Shown here piece by piece: positions 1-9,191 of a DNA stretch of 64,000 bases. The stretch comes from Streptomyces cyaneofuscatus. GTDB lineage: Bacteria; Actinomycetota; Actinomycetes; Streptomycetales; Streptomycetaceae. A model generated the notes under the pieces. It saw only the letters and a list, made by a program, of their open reading frames with translations. It ran no database searches and had not been told where the DNA came from. Location of the stretch: contig NZ_JOEM01000036.1 in NCBI RefSeq assembly GCF_000718135.1, positions 1 through 64,000 on the forward strand, in the 5' to 3' direction. Every line of letters starts with the position of its first letter. Position 1 is the stretch's first letter. Both the position numbers and the translations under genes were made by a program.

Positions 1-59
1 GTGACCCCGTCACCTGCGGTCCGCTTGCCCTCGTGGCGGACGGCGCCAGAGGCGTGGGC
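1..59. repeat. 59-bp exact direct repeat, copy 1 (window edge)
   Basis: Bases 1-59 are identical to 414-472. The match begins at the first base of the window, so it may extend further left. Read on the minus strand, the two copies lie in different frames (offset 413 is not a multiple of three), so this copy encodes [17 protein letters not shown] instead of the TerD core sequence. Confidence 0.9.
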
Positions 60-637
60 GGCACGGGGGCGGGGGCGGCGGGCCTGGCCGGTGCGGGCGC
101 TGCGGCCTGCTGCGGTTCGTCGACGGAGATGCCGAAGTCCGTCGCCAGGCCCTCCAGCCCGCTGCTGTACCCCTGCCCGACCGCGCGGAACTTCCAGGCG
201 CCCTGGCGCCGGTACAGCTCACCGAGGATGAACGCGGTCTCGATCGTGGCGTCCGTGGAGTCGAAGCGGGCGAGCTCGGCGCCGCCGGCCGCGTCGACGA
301 CCCGTACGTACAGTCCGCTCACCCGGCCGAAGGTGCCGCCGTCCGCCGAGGCCGCGACGATGATGCGGTCGATCGCCGGCTCGACCCTGCCGAAGTCGAC
401 GAGCAGGGTGTCGGTGACCCCGTCACCTGCGGTCCGCTTGCCCTCGTGGCGGACGGCGCCAGAGGCGTGGGCCGGCTGGTTGTAGAAGACGAAGTCGGTG
501 TCGTCGCGGACCTTGCCCGACACCAACAGGAGTGCGGAACCGTCGACATCAGGGGTGCCCGCGGCGGCCCGCCACCCCAGTTCGACGCGCACGGTGCCCG
601 CAGGCACCGGAACGTTGGTTCCCTTTTGCATGGTCAT
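1..637 (-). CDS. TerD-family protein (3' end beyond window)
   Basis: TerD-type calcium-binding stress/tellurite protein, cytoplasmic. Reading from the ATG at 637 the protein begins [20 protein letters not shown], the classical TerD N-terminus. It carries the family core [11 protein letters not shown] (about residues 46-56), [16 protein letters not shown] and the C-terminal block [20 protein letters not shown], ending TDFGISVD near residue 172, which is where ordinary ~190-aa TerD proteins stop. Here the frame stays open into a Pro/Ala-rich tail ([16 protein letters not shown]) and then runs through a copy of its own gene in another frame (see the 59-bp repeat), so the true C-terminus cannot be judged. 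An alternative start is the ATG two codons downstream. Family assignment is secure; the tail may be natural or an assembly effect. Confidence 0.85.
   Translation of the reverse strand, partial: MTMQKGTNVPVPAGTVRVELGWRAAAGTPDVDGSALLLVSGKVRDDTDFVFYNQPAHASGAVRHEGKRTAGDGVTDTLLVDFGRVEPAIDRIIVAASADGGTFGRVSGLYVRVVDAAGGAELARFDSTDATIETAFILGELYRRQGAWKFRAVGQGYSSGLEGLATDFGISVDEPQQAAAPAPARPAAPAPVPPTPLAPSATRASGPQVTGS
414..472. repeat. 59-bp exact direct repeat, copy 2 (inside TerD core)
   Basis: This is the copy in the expected TerD reading frame, encoding [19 protein letters not shown] just after the FVFYNQPA motif. Identity to 1-59 ends at base 473, where c replaces g. Confidence 0.9.
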
Positions 638-725
638 GCTCGCCCCCATCACGGTTCCGGCTGCCCGCAGGCCTTTCCGCACAACCTAATCCCTCCGCCG
701 GGCGGCCACCGGAAGGGTTCGGCGA

Positions 726-1406
726 CTACGCGTGGCCCGGGTGGGGACGCAGGACCATGAGGGAGTCCTCCGAGGTCGCCACCATGGCGAAGGGGAACCG
801 GTCGAGTTCGAGACAGAGGGCGATGTCATCGGGATGGACTCCTTGGCGCACGCCCTCCGCCAGCTCGCTGGCGGCGCGCGAGGCACCGGCGCGGCGGAGG
901 AAGCCGTCCGCGTCCGTCGCGTCCTCGGTGACCCTCCGGGCGATGTACTGGGCGCACGCCAGGTCCTCATCGGCGCGCCCGTCCTCGCCCGTGACCACGA
1001 ACGTGACGCTGTCACCGCCGCGTTCGCGCAGGAACCGGGCCGTGGCCTCCGCGACCACGAAGCTGGCGCACAGCACCAGCGACGCGTCCTTCACCGCGAG
1101 CGCGCCGACCGTCCCCGCCGTGGTCTTCTGCACGACGGTCCGTCCGCCGAGGTCCAGGGAGCGCAGCAGCCCCGGCGAGTTGACGGCGTCGAAGCCGGGC
1201 GCGGGAGGGCCGTCCTTGAGCGCCACCCAGTCCGGGTGGCGGGCCTTGAGCGCCAGGGCCTCGTCCAGGGACTCGGCCAGAACGATCTTCTCCGCCCCCT
1301 GGGCGAAGGCCCAGGCGGCCACGGTGCAGGCGCGCATGACGTCGACCACGACCGCCACGGGCGGGGTTTCGACCAGTTCGGGGATGCCGAGGAATCGAGC
1401 TTTCAT
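726..1406 (-). CDS. comB: 2-phosphosulfolactate phosphatase family (ComB-like)
   Basis: 226-aa protein of the ComB family, Mg-dependent phosphatases that in coenzyme M synthesis dephosphorylate 2-phosphosulfolactate. Family marks seen: [16 protein letters not shown] (near residue 19), ALKDGPP and [10 protein letters not shown] (the conserved NSP motif), TTAGTVGAL, and [15 protein letters not shown]. Length matches the family. Streptomyces do not make coenzyme M as methanogens do, so the physiological substrate is uncertain and the gene symbol denotes family only. The start is the ATG at 1406; the upstream ribosome site is weak. It is preceded by a gene-free stretch and followed by TerD in the same direction, 88 bp on. 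Confidence 0.75.
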   Translation of the reverse strand: MKARFLGIPELVETPPVAVVVDVMRACTVAAWAFAQGAEKIVLAESLDEALALKARHPDWVALKDGPPAPGFDAVNSPGLLRSLDLGGRTVVQKTTAGTVGALAVKDASLVLCASFVVAEATARFLRERGGDSVTFVVTGEDGRADEDLACAQYIARRVTEDATDADGFLRRAGASRAASELAEGVRQGVHPDDIALCLELDRFPFAMVATSEDSLMVLRPHPGHA

Positions 1407-2107
1407 CCGGTCATGATCGCGGAGACCCGGCCCACAGCACCAGGACGGCGACGCGGCCGTTCACCGGCCGGGCATTCCATCGGGCCGAAATTCCACGAAA
1501 CCGAGCGTGCCGACGTCGGCGCCGTCCTCTGTTGTTTTACCGGCCGGACCCGGCAATGTGCGGCGAACAGGCCCTCATCGGAAGCCGCGTGACTGTCTAT
1601 GAGTTCGGCGGCCGCAACCTGGGGACAGGGGCAGGGGCCGCTGTCGCAGGAGCGTGCCGCCGACGCGCTCGGTGACCGGGAACGCGGGGACGTGGCCGAA
1701 CCCGAGCAGGCCACCGCGGGCGGCCGGCCGCGAAGAGGTCGTCGCCTCGGCCGATGAGAGCGCACCCCCGAGAGGCAGAGAACGTGGCGTGGTCCCGGCC
1801 ACCGGCCACAGGCCGAAACCGCCGGGTGCGGGTACCCCCGGGACGGGCTCCTCCGAAAGCAGCGTCCGCCCGAACGGGCGTGACCCGCCGCCGAACGGGA
1901 CCGCTCTCCCCCGAAGCGGGCCCGCTGTCGCCCTTTGTAACCCGCCCGACACTTCTCGTCGACAATGGCCCGCCAAGAGGGAATGCCTCTGATAGGCGAG
2001 GGATTAGCGGTGTTTTGGTGGTCCCGGCCGAGAGAGCAGGCGTAAAAACGGATGACCCTAAGATTGGGGCTCCCCAACCGGCACATCGTGGGCTTAACTT
2101 AGGTGCC
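1407..2107. other. 700-bp stretch without a recognised gene
   Basis: Open frames here lack family resemblance or a convincing start. The last ~190 bases before 2108 are less GC-rich (runs such as ggtgttttggtgg and cgtaaaaacgg) and are the likely promoter/leader region of the following gene. No riboswitch or tRNA fold was recognised. Confidence 0.5.
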
Positions 2108-2596
2108 ATGACCTCCCCTCGCTCCGCCTTCGGCGGCGGCTACTACGCCGCGTCGTTCCCCGACACTCCGATCTACGACTCCCTGGTCGCGGAGCGGGGC
2201 ACCCCGCAGATCGCACCGATCCGCGTCCCTGCCGCGTACGACACGTCCAGCAGCTATCTGCCGGCCCTGCCGTCGGCGCTGCCGGCCCTGCCCGCCGCCC
2301 CCTCGCAGCCCGTCGGCTCCTACGGCTATCCGCAGCAGCACCAGCCGATGCCGCAGTACCAGCAGGCCCCGGCGCAGAGCGCGCCCATGTACGGCGGCGG
2401 GCTGCAGAGCGCCCCGGCGCCGTACATCCCGCAGCAGCCCTCGGCGGTCCGCGGCTACCCGCAGCAGTCCCAGCCGCAGCGCCCCGCGCCCGGCACCGGG
2501 TACGAGTCGATGCGCCCGGCCTCGCCGCGGCCCGCGCCGGCCCCGTCGCCGTACGAGGACCCGTACAACCGGCCGTACCAGAGCCGGGGATACTGA
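2108..2596 (+). CDS. Tyr/Pro/Gln-rich low-complexity protein
   Basis: 162-aa protein beginning MTSPRSAFGGGYYAASFPDT, followed by PIYDSLVAERGTPQIAPIRV. It then becomes a disordered Pro/Gln/Tyr/Ala-rich region (YPQQHQPMPQYQQAPAQ, YIPQQPSAVRGYPQQSQPQ) ending YQSRGY. I associate this conserved N-terminus with an uncharacterised Streptomyces family. No signal peptide, membrane segment or catalytic motif is visible; the composition suggests an interaction or phase-separating tail. The start ATG has no strong ribosome site, but the conserved N-terminus supports it. Confidence 0.7.
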   Translation: MTSPRSAFGGGYYAASFPDTPIYDSLVAERGTPQIAPIRVPAAYDTSSSYLPALPSALPALPAAPSQPVGSYGYPQQHQPMPQYQQAPAQSAPMYGGGLQSAPAPYIPQQPSAVRGYPQQSQPQRPAPGTGYESMRPASPRPAPAPSPYEDPYNRPYQSRGY

Positions 2597-2669
2597 CCCT
2601 CCGGACCGCCGCGGGCTCCGCGAACAAACCGTGCGTAGGTATGGATAGGTGACTGGCAGGATGGGGCGC

Positions 2670-3494
2670 ATGGCCTCTCCCGTGCTCCGGTCCGTCCACC
2701 TGTATCCGGTCAAATCGCTGGGCGCCCAGACATCCGACGAGATCGCCGTCGAGCCATGGGGACTCGACGGCGACCGCCGTTGGATGCTGGTCGACAAGGC
2801 GCCGCGGGTGATCACCCAACGACAGCAGCCGTTTCTGGCGCGGATCTCCGCGGTGCCGCTGTCCGGTGGGGGGATCGCCCTCTCCGCCCCGGGCCGTCCG
2901 CCCCTGCGGGTGGAGGTGCCGGGGCCGGAGAGCCTGGTCGATGTGGAGCTGCACCGGGACACCGTCACGGTCGCCGAGGCTGCGGACGAGGCCCACGCCT
3001 GGTTCAGCGAGATCCTCGGCTCGGAGGCCCGGCTCGTGCATCTCGACGATCCGGCGCGCCGCAGAGCCGTCGACCCCGCGTACGCGCGCCCCGGGGACAT
3101 GGTCTCCTTCGCTGACGGCTATCCGCTGCTGCTGACCACCACCGCTTCGCTCGACGCCCTCAACTCGCTGATCGCGGCGGGCGACCGGCCGCACGAGGGG
3201 CCGTTGCCGATGGACCGCTTCCGGCCGAACGTCGTGATCGACTCCACCGAGGCGTGGGTGGAGGACGACTGGCGGCGGATCGCGATCGGCGATGTGCCCT
3301 TCTCCGTGGTGAAGCCCTGCGGCCGCTGCGTGATCACCACCACCGACCAGCGGACCGCCGAGCGCGGCAAGGAGCCGCTGCTCACGCTGGCCCGCCACCG
3401 CCGGGTCGGCAATCAGCTGCTCTTCGGCCAGAATCTGATTCCGGACGGGACCGGGGTGATCCGGGTCGGGGACCCCGTCAAGATCCTCGACTGA
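2670..3494 (+). CDS. MOSC-domain protein (YcbX-like)
   Basis: 274-aa protein with an N-terminal MOSC beta-barrel (SVHLYPVKSL, GLDGDRRWMLVD, TQRQQPFLARI) and a C-terminal MOSC domain with the marks MDRFRPNVVID and VVKPCGRCVITTTD. The conserved cysteine in CGRC is the residue expected to bind sulfur or a molybdenum-cofactor ligand. Homologues are molybdenum-cofactor-dependent reductases of N-hydroxylated compounds or sulfur carriers. I take the ATG at 2670 (MASPVLRSVHLYPVKSL); an ATG at 2661 and a GTG at 2649 are in frame. The next gene follows after 53 bp on the same strand. Confidence 0.85.
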   Translation: MASPVLRSVHLYPVKSLGAQTSDEIAVEPWGLDGDRRWMLVDKAPRVITQRQQPFLARISAVPLSGGGIALSAPGRPPLRVEVPGPESLVDVELHRDTVTVAEAADEAHAWFSEILGSEARLVHLDDPARRRAVDPAYARPGDMVSFADGYPLLLTTTASLDALNSLIAAGDRPHEGPLPMDRFRPNVVIDSTEAWVEDDWRRIAIGDVPFSVVKPCGRCVITTTDQRTAERGKEPLLTLARHRRVGNQLLFGQNLIPDGTGVIRVGDPVKILD

Positions 3495-3547
3495 GGACAC
3501 GGGGACCGGGCCCCGGGGGGAGCATGGGAACGACCGGGGGGAAAAGC

Positions 3548-4138
3548 ATGGGCATCGGAGTCCTCAGGTGGCGGCACAGTCCGCTGTGGCGCGCCACCGA
3601 CCGCCGCGAGGCGTGGGTGACGCTCGGCGCGCTGGTGCTCCTGGCGCTGGGGGCGCCGGCGGCCGGGTGGGCGGGCGGTGCGCTCGCCGACGCCTCGCTC
3701 CAGCAGGAGATACGGGCCCAGCACGAGGAGCGGCGGCCCGTCACCGCGGTCGTGGTCGGACCGGTGCCTCAGGCGCGTCGGTTCGCCGGTGACCCGGGTG
3801 CCGAGTCGGGGCGGACCTCGGTGGTGGCAGTCTGGCGGGCGCCGGACGGCACCCGGCGGACGGGCGAGGTCACCACGTCCAAGTCCCGGGAGCCCGGGGC
3901 GCCGGTGCGGGTCTGGACGGACGCGGCAGGCCTCCCCGTACCACCGCCGATGGACACGGACGCGGCCCGTACGCACGCGGTGCTCGGCGGGATCGGCGTC
4001 TTCCTGCTCGCCGCCGGGTGTGTCGAGGCGGGCAGGCGGCTGATCGTAGGGCGCCTGGTGCGGCAGCGGTACGCGCTCTGGGACCGGGAGTGGGCCGAGG
4101 CGGGCCCGGACTGGGGCCGGGCCGGAACGGGCAGCTGA
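3548..4138 (+). CDS. two-TM membrane protein, Rv1733c-like
   Basis: 196-aa protein with two predicted membrane segments, LGALVLLALGAPAAGWAGG near residues 27-45 and HAVLGGIGVFLLAAGCVEAG near 150-170, separated by a soluble domain (VTAVVVGPVP, TSVVAVWRAPDGTRRTGEV, WTDAAGLPVPPP). This layout is that of the actinobacterial Rv1733c-like family, membrane proteins of unknown function. The ATG at 3548 has a G-rich ribosome site (ggggggaaaagc) just ahead; an in-frame ATG at 3524 is possible. It lies directly ahead of the beta-helix/AAA gene, after a 212-bp gap. Confidence 0.7.
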   Translation: MGIGVLRWRHSPLWRATDRREAWVTLGALVLLALGAPAAGWAGGALADASLQQEIRAQHEERRPVTAVVVGPVPQARRFAGDPGAESGRTSVVAVWRAPDGTRRTGEVTTSKSREPGAPVRVWTDAAGLPVPPPMDTDAARTHAVLGGIGVFLLAAGCVEAGRRLIVGRLVRQRYALWDREWAEAGPDWGRAGTGS

Positions 4139-4350
4139 CGGCGGGCGGCCACCTCGGCCGCGTACGGCGGGCGGCGACAGCACCCCGGCGGCCCGAGTCG
4201 TCAACTCCCGCCCCTCCCGCGCGCTACGGTGGTCCGACCGCGTCCGCCTCCTCGACAGGCGGGCGGACGGACGGACCCGGGCCATCACGGCCCAGGGCTT
4301 CACAGCACGACCCGAGGCAGCACAGCACGAGGTGGGGGCAGAGCAACTCC

Positions 4351-6792
4351 ATGGCACAGGGCACGGTCCAGGTGACGCACACCGGAACTTCGCGATGGCG
4401 CCGCCGCACGGGCGAGTACGCCTCCCTCTCCGCGGCCCTGGAAGCGGCGGCCGACGGTGACGTCCTCACCGTCGCGCCCGGGACCTACCGGGAGAACCTC
4501 GTCCTCCACCGCGCGGTGACCCTGCGCGGCCCGGAGGGGTCGGTCGGCTCCGTGCGGATCGCGCCGGTCGACGGCGTACCGCTGACGGTGCGCGCCTCCG
4601 CGATCGTCCAGGATCTCCACATCGAGGGGCAGGACTCCGCGGCCCCGGCCGTGCTGGTGGAGGACGGCACCCCCGAGTTCTCGGACCTGCGGATCGTGAC
4701 GCGCTCGGCCGCCGGTATCGAGGTACGGGGAGCGGCCCGGCCCACCGTGCGGCGCTGCACCGTCGACAATCCGGCCGGCGTCGGCATCGCCGTACTCGAC
4801 GGGGCGGGCGGGGTCTTCGAGGAGTGCGAGATCGTCTCGGCCGGGCAGTCCGGTGTCTCGGTCCGCGACGGCGGCCACCCCCGCCTGGACCGCTGCCGGA
4901 TCCACCACTCCTCCGGCGCGGGCATCGGTGTCACCGGCGAGGGCAGCGGTCTGGAGGCGATCGGCTGCGAGGTGTACGAGGTCAAGGGCAGCGGCGTCCA
5001 GGTCACCGCCCGCGCCACCGCGCACCTCACCGACTGCACGGTGCACCGCACGTCGGGCGACGGCGTCACGCTGGACACCGATGCGGTGCTGACGCTCGCC
5101 GACTGCGACATCCACGACATTCCGGAGAACGCGATCGACCTGCGGTCGCGTTCGGTGCTCACGCTGACCCGTTCCACGGTCCGCCGCTTCGGCCGCAACG
5201 GTCTCTCGGTCTGGGACCCGGGCACCCGCGTGGACGCCAACCAGTGCGAGATCCACGACAGTACGGGCGACTACCCGGCGGTCTGGGTCAGCGACGGGGC
5301 GACGGTGATACTGGACGCCTGCCGGGTCCATGACGTGCCGGATGCCCTCTTCGTCCTCGACCGGGGATCGCGCGCCGATGTGGTGGACAGCGACCTCTCC
5401 CAGATCCGCAACACCGCCGTCTCCGTGAGCGACGGCGCCACCGCCCAGCTGGACGACTGCCGGATCCGGGAGGCCTCCACCGGCGCCTGGTTCCGCGACC
5501 ACGGCAGCGGCGGCACGCTGAACAACTGCACCATCGACGCGGCCCAGACCGGGGTCATCGTCACCAAGGGCGCCGACCCCGTGATCGAGCGGTGCACGGT
5601 CACCAACCCCGCCGAGGCCGGGTTCTACGTCTCCGCCGAGGGGCGCGGCACCTTCGACAGCTGCCGGGTGACGGGCAGCGAGGGGTACGGCTTCCATGTC
5701 ATGGACGGCTGCCGCACCACGCTGACCCGCTGCCGCACCGAGCGGTGCGCGCGCGGCGGTTACGAGTTCCCCGAGGGCTTCGCCGGGCCGGCGGGCGACG
5801 GGGCCGGGGGCTCCGGCCCGGTGGTCACGGACTGCACGAGCGACGAGAGCGGTCTGCGTACGGCACCGGCTCCGGCCCCCGCCGTGCTGACGGCCACGCA
5901 GGCGACGCCCGGACTGCTCTCCACGATGCCCGGGCAGCGGGCCGTGGAGCCCGAACCGGTGGCTCCGGCGGCCGAGCCCGCCCGGGACTCCGCGGCGGTC
6001 CTCGGTGAACTGGACGCGCTGGTGGGCCTGGAGAGCGTCAAGCGCGAGGTGCGGGCGCTCACCGACATGATCGAGGTGGGCCGCCGCCGCGCGGAGGCCG
6101 GGCTCAAGGCCGCCTCGGTCCGCCGCCACCTCGTCTTCACCGGCTCCCCCGGTACGGGAAAGACCACGGTCGCCCGGCTGTACGGGGAGATCCTGGCCTC
6201 GCTCGGGGTGCTGGAGCGCGGCCACCTGGTGGAGGTCTCCCGGGTGGACCTGGTCGGGGAGCACATCGGCTCGACGGCGATCAGGACCCAGGAGGCGTTC
6301 GACCGGGCGCGCGGCGGGGTCCTCTTCGTGGACGAGGCGTACGCGCTCTCCCCGGAGGACTCCGGGCGCGACTTCGGCCGTGAGGCCATCGACACACTGG
6401 TGAAGCTGATGGAGGACCACCGGGACGCGGTGGTGGTGATCGTCGCCGGGTACACCCACGAGATGGAGCGGTTCCTCACCGTCAACCCCGGTGTGGCGTC
6501 CCGTTTCTCGCGGACCATCACCTTCCACGACTACCTCCCCGAGGAGCTGCTGCGGATCGTCGAGCAGCAGGCCGAGGAGCACGAGTACAGCCTGGCGGAG
6601 GGGACCGGGGAAGCGCTGCTGAAGTATTTCACCGCGCTCCCCAAGGGCCCCGCCTTCGGCAACGGCCGCACCGCCCGGCAGACCTTCGAGTCGATGGTGG
6701 AGCGGCACGCGGGCCGGGTCGCCCAGCTCGCCGAGACGAGCACGGACGACCTGACCCTGCTCTACCCGGAGGACCTCCCCGAGCTCTTCTGA
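4351..6792 (+). CDS. right-handed beta-helix / CbxX-EccA-type AAA ATPase fusion
   Basis: 813-aa two-part protein. Residues ~25-520 are a pectate-lyase-like right-handed beta-helix: an opening block AALEAAADGDVLTVAPGTYR, then many ~22-residue coils with repeats such as LDRCRIHHSSGAGIGV, LTDCTVHRTSGDGVTL and LADCDIHDIPENAIDL. After a Pro/Ala linker (~530-570) comes a CbxX/CfqX (EccA, SpoVK) AAA+ ATPase: LDALVGLESVKREV, Walker A GSPGTGKT at ~598, Walker B GVLFVDEAYAL at ~656, and sensor/arginine-finger region GVASRFSRTITF. EccA proteins are chaperone-like ATPases of type VII secretion; no Esx/WXG100 or EccC gene is in view. No signal peptide, so cytoplasmic. The beta-helix probably recognises a repetitive partner; that is inference. 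Its 3' end overlaps the convergent next gene by 31 bp. Confidence 0.88.
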   Translation: MAQGTVQVTHTGTSRWRRRTGEYASLSAALEAAADGDVLTVAPGTYRENLVLHRAVTLRGPEGSVGSVRIAPVDGVPLTVRASAIVQDLHIEGQDSAAPAVLVEDGTPEFSDLRIVTRSAAGIEVRGAARPTVRRCTVDNPAGVGIAVLDGAGGVFEECEIVSAGQSGVSVRDGGHPRLDRCRIHHSSGAGIGVTGEGSGLEAIGCEVYEVKGSGVQVTARATAHLTDCTVHRTSGDGVTLDTDAVLTLADCDIHDIPENAIDLRSRSVLTLTRSTVRRFGRNGLSVWDPGTRVDANQCEIHDSTGDYPAVWVSDGATVILDACRVHDVPDALFVLDRGSRADVVDSDLSQIRNTAVSVSDGATAQLDDCRIREASTGAWFRDHGSGGTLNNCTIDAAQTGVIVTKGADPVIERCTVTNPAEAGFYVSAEGRGTFDSCRVTGSEGYGFHVMDGCRTTLTRCRTERCARGGYEFPEGFAGPAGDGAGGSGPVVTDCTSDESGLRTAPAPAPAVLTATQATPGLLSTMPGQRAVEPEPVAPAAEPARDSAAVLGELDALVGLESVKREVRALTDMIEVGRRRAEAGLKAASVRRHLVFTGSPGTGKTTVARLYGEILASLGVLERGHLVEVSRVDLVGEHIGSTAIRTQEAFDRARGGVLFVDEAYALSPEDSGRDFGREAIDTLVKLMEDHRDAVVVIVAGYTHEMERFLTVNPGVASRFSRTITFHDYLPEELLRIVEQQAEEHEYSLAEGTGEALLKYFTALPKGPAFGNGRTARQTFESMVERHAGRVAQLAETSTDDLTLLYPEDLPELF

Positions 6793-9191
6793 CCCTTCTC
6801 CAGGGTTTCCCCGCCCTGCCGGGGCAGCCGGGGTCCGAGCTCTTCGAGGAGCGCGGCCCGTTCCTTCGCGAAGACCGGGTCGGCCTGGTAGTCGGAGTGG
6901 CCGAGGATCGGTTCGGGCAGCGGGAGCGCGGTGGTGCGCCCGTACGCCAGCGGGTCCTTCAGCGGTCCCCGGTCGACGCCGGTGTCGGGGTCGGGGTCGG
7001 TGCTCAGCCGGACGGGCCCGCCGATCGGGTCGGTGGCCCGGAAGAGGTTGCGCCAGCAGTGCACCGAACGGTTCAGCCCGAGCAGGGGTACGGCTCCGAA
7101 GTAGGCCGGGAACCAGCGCCCGTACAGCCGCTCGATCGGGGAGCCGTAGGTGAGCAGCCCGACCCGGCGGCGGGCCGTGTCGGGGAGCTGCCAGACCGCG
7201 GCGGCCGCGAGGACGCTGCCCTGGGAGTGGCCCGAGATGATGAGCCGGCCCTTGGTCGTCGCCGTCCAGGCGCACATCCGGGACGCCAGGTCGGGGACGG
7301 CGCGCTCGGCGTAGCAGGGGGGCGCGAAGGGGTGGGCGGCGCGCGGCCAGAAGGTGCCCACGTCCCAGAGGATGCCGATGGTGCGCCGGGCGGAGGCGTC
7401 CCGGTAGGCGCGGCGCCCGCCCGCGACGAACAGGATGAAGCCGAAGCCGATGAGCCAGGAGCCCGTCGACTGGGCGGCCTCGGCGAGCGATTCGACGGGC
7501 GCCGCGGCCCCGTCCGTCGCGAGGCCGGGCACCTCGCCGCTGGCCCAGGAGCCCGCGACGGCCGCCGCGCCGAGGAGCAGGGTGGCGGCGGAGACCACGC
7601 CGACGATCCAGGGGGCCGAGTCGGTGAGGGCCGCCGTGGCGCGGATGCGGGCGATCCGCCGGGTCCGGCCGGGGTCGGGCGGCTCGGGGGCGTACTCCGC
7701 CTCGATGTCCGGGCCCATGCGGCGGGCCCGGCGGGCGGTGCGGACGACGAGGAAGACGACCGGGACGAGCAGCAGGAGCAGGAGTACGGGGATGACGGAG
7801 GCCTGCCAGCTGAGCAGGACGGGCGGGCCCTCGATGATGGAGCCGCGCCCCGTGCCCGGGGTGCCGGGGCCGTCCAGCCAGTCGGCGACGCGCTGGGCCA
7901 CGCCGCCGGTCATCACGCCGCCCAGGGCGCAGGCGAGCATGGCGACGGACGGGCCGCCGAGGCCGTACAGCGTGGTGCGGGATTCGGGGGTGCGCCGGTA
8001 GAGGCTGCGGGCGACCAGCGCCATGATCACGACGAGAAGGCCCTGGCCGAGGGCGAGGAGCCGGAAGGCGGTCTCACCGGACAGGCTGCCGGAGGAGACC
8101 CACTCCGGGCGCGACCAGCCGGCGTGCACGACGGCGAGGCCGAGCAGGGCGAGCGCGGAGCCGGGCAGGTACGTGATGAGGGCGCCGTCGACCCGGTTGT
8201 CCCGGACGCTCTCGCTGCGGCCCCGGCGGCAGATGACCCAGACGACGACCACGGCGCAGAGGACGAGCGCCCCCTGGATGACCAGGCCGAACACCGGCGG
8301 TACCGAGCTGCCGACGGTCCGGTCGTGGAGGGTCGCGGCCCCCATGACGAAGGCCGCGACGGTCAGGAAGCCCGCGGCGGTGTGCGCGGCGCGGAGCCGG
8401 GAGACGAGCCGGCGGCCGTACCAGAAGCCGGGCCTGCTGAGCGCGGGCGGCACCGGACGCGCGGACTCCGGGTCGTCGGCGTTGTCCGGGGCGCCGGGCC
8501 CGTGGGTCTCCTCCGTGCCGTCCGGGTCGCAGGCGTCGTCGTCCGTGGCGTCCAGGGGGCTCTGGGACTCGTAGGCGCTCCAGGTCCGGTTGGAGAGGTA
8601 CCACAGGAGCCCCACCAGGGCGGCCGGCACGGTGGCGGCGAGCGCGAGCCGCCGCCCGGGCTGGGACCACCAGCCGCCCTGATGGCTCGACAGGAAGCCC
8701 AGCCAGGAACGGCGTTCGGAGCAGGCGGAGGTGCCCGCGCACTGCCAGGCCACCAGGTCCAGCGCCACCTCGCAGGCCGCCGCCGTGAGCAGCACGGTGA
8801 GGCTGAGCGCGACGAGCCGCACCGCCACGCCGTACAGCCGGACCGCGCGGGTGCGGCCGGCGGCGGTGGGGCGCATCCAGTGGGCGAGGTTGACCACCAT
8901 GAACGGCAGGAGCAGCAGCCACAGGGCGCGGGAGCCGTTGCCGGAGGTGAGCCCGGACCAGCAGTACGCCTCGGCGACGGGCTCGTCCCGGTAGCGCTCG
9001 GGGTGCTTCTCGCCGTGGGCGTCCTCGGTGCGCCGGTAGACGGCGGCGGTCGCGTCCCCGGTGACCCGGACGGTACGGGGATCGCCGAGCATCTCCTGCG
9101 GGGTGGCGCCTCCGACGCCGTGGACCAGCAGTTCCAGCGCCGCCCCGGTGTTCTGCGGGGGTCGCGACGGGGGCGGGATGGCAGGGGCCAA
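6762..9191 (-). CDS. polytopic membrane protein with alpha/beta-hydrolase GHSQG motif
   Basis: About 809 aa from a TTG at 9191 (agagagag upstream). The N-terminus has LELLVHGVGGATPQEMLGDP, resembling the oxyanion-side HG motif of lipases. Several membrane segments follow (WLLLLPFMVVNLAHW, LVALSLTVLLTAAACEVALD, LALAATVPAALVGLLWYLS, VPPVFGLVIQGALVLCAVV, ASVIPVLLLLLLVPVVFLVV and others). The C-terminal third carries GRLIISGHSQGSVLAAAAVW near residue 650, a nucleophile elbow G-H-S-Q-G, plus GLLTYGSPIERLYGRWFPAY. This is the arrangement of lipase-like integral membrane proteins common in Streptomyces; the substrate is unknown. The frame extends far upstream, but codon usage and motif content begin only here. 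A start further upstream cannot be excluded. Confidence 0.7.
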   Translation of the reverse strand: MAPAIPPPSRPPQNTGAALELLVHGVGGATPQEMLGDPRTVRVTGDATAAVYRRTEDAHGEKHPERYRDEPVAEAYCWSGLTSGNGSRALWLLLLPFMVVNLAHWMRPTAAGRTRAVRLYGVAVRLVALSLTVLLTAAACEVALDLVAWQCAGTSACSERRSWLGFLSSHQGGWWSQPGRRLALAATVPAALVGLLWYLSNRTWSAYESQSPLDATDDDACDPDGTEETHGPGAPDNADDPESARPVPPALSRPGFWYGRRLVSRLRAAHTAAGFLTVAAFVMGAATLHDRTVGSSVPPVFGLVIQGALVLCAVVVVWVICRRGRSESVRDNRVDGALITYLPGSALALLGLAVVHAGWSRPEWVSSGSLSGETAFRLLALGQGLLVVIMALVARSLYRRTPESRTTLYGLGGPSVAMLACALGGVMTGGVAQRVADWLDGPGTPGTGRGSIIEGPPVLLSWQASVIPVLLLLLLVPVVFLVVRTARRARRMGPDIEAEYAPEPPDPGRTRRIARIRATAALTDSAPWIVGVVSAATLLLGAAAVAGSWASGEVPGLATDGAAAPVESLAEAAQSTGSWLIGFGFILFVAGGRRAYRDASARRTIGILWDVGTFWPRAAHPFAPPCYAERAVPDLASRMCAWTATTKGRLIISGHSQGSVLAAAAVWQLPDTARRRVGLLTYGSPIERLYGRWFPAYFGAVPLLGLNRSVHCWRNLFRATDPIGGPVRLSTDPDPDTGVDRGPLKDPLAYGRTTALPLPEPILGHSDYQADPVFAKERAALLEELGPRLPRQGGETLEKGQKSSGRSSG

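Noticed and set aside
4300..7275. A 991-codon open frame antisense to the beta-helix/AAA gene
   Set aside because: It is a GC-bias shadow: rich in His/Arg/Ala, no family motifs, and it overlaps a strongly supported gene completely.
4351..9191. Type VII secretion cluster
   Set aside because: Only the EccA-like domain is present; no EccB-E, mycosin or WXG100 gene is in the neighbourhood.
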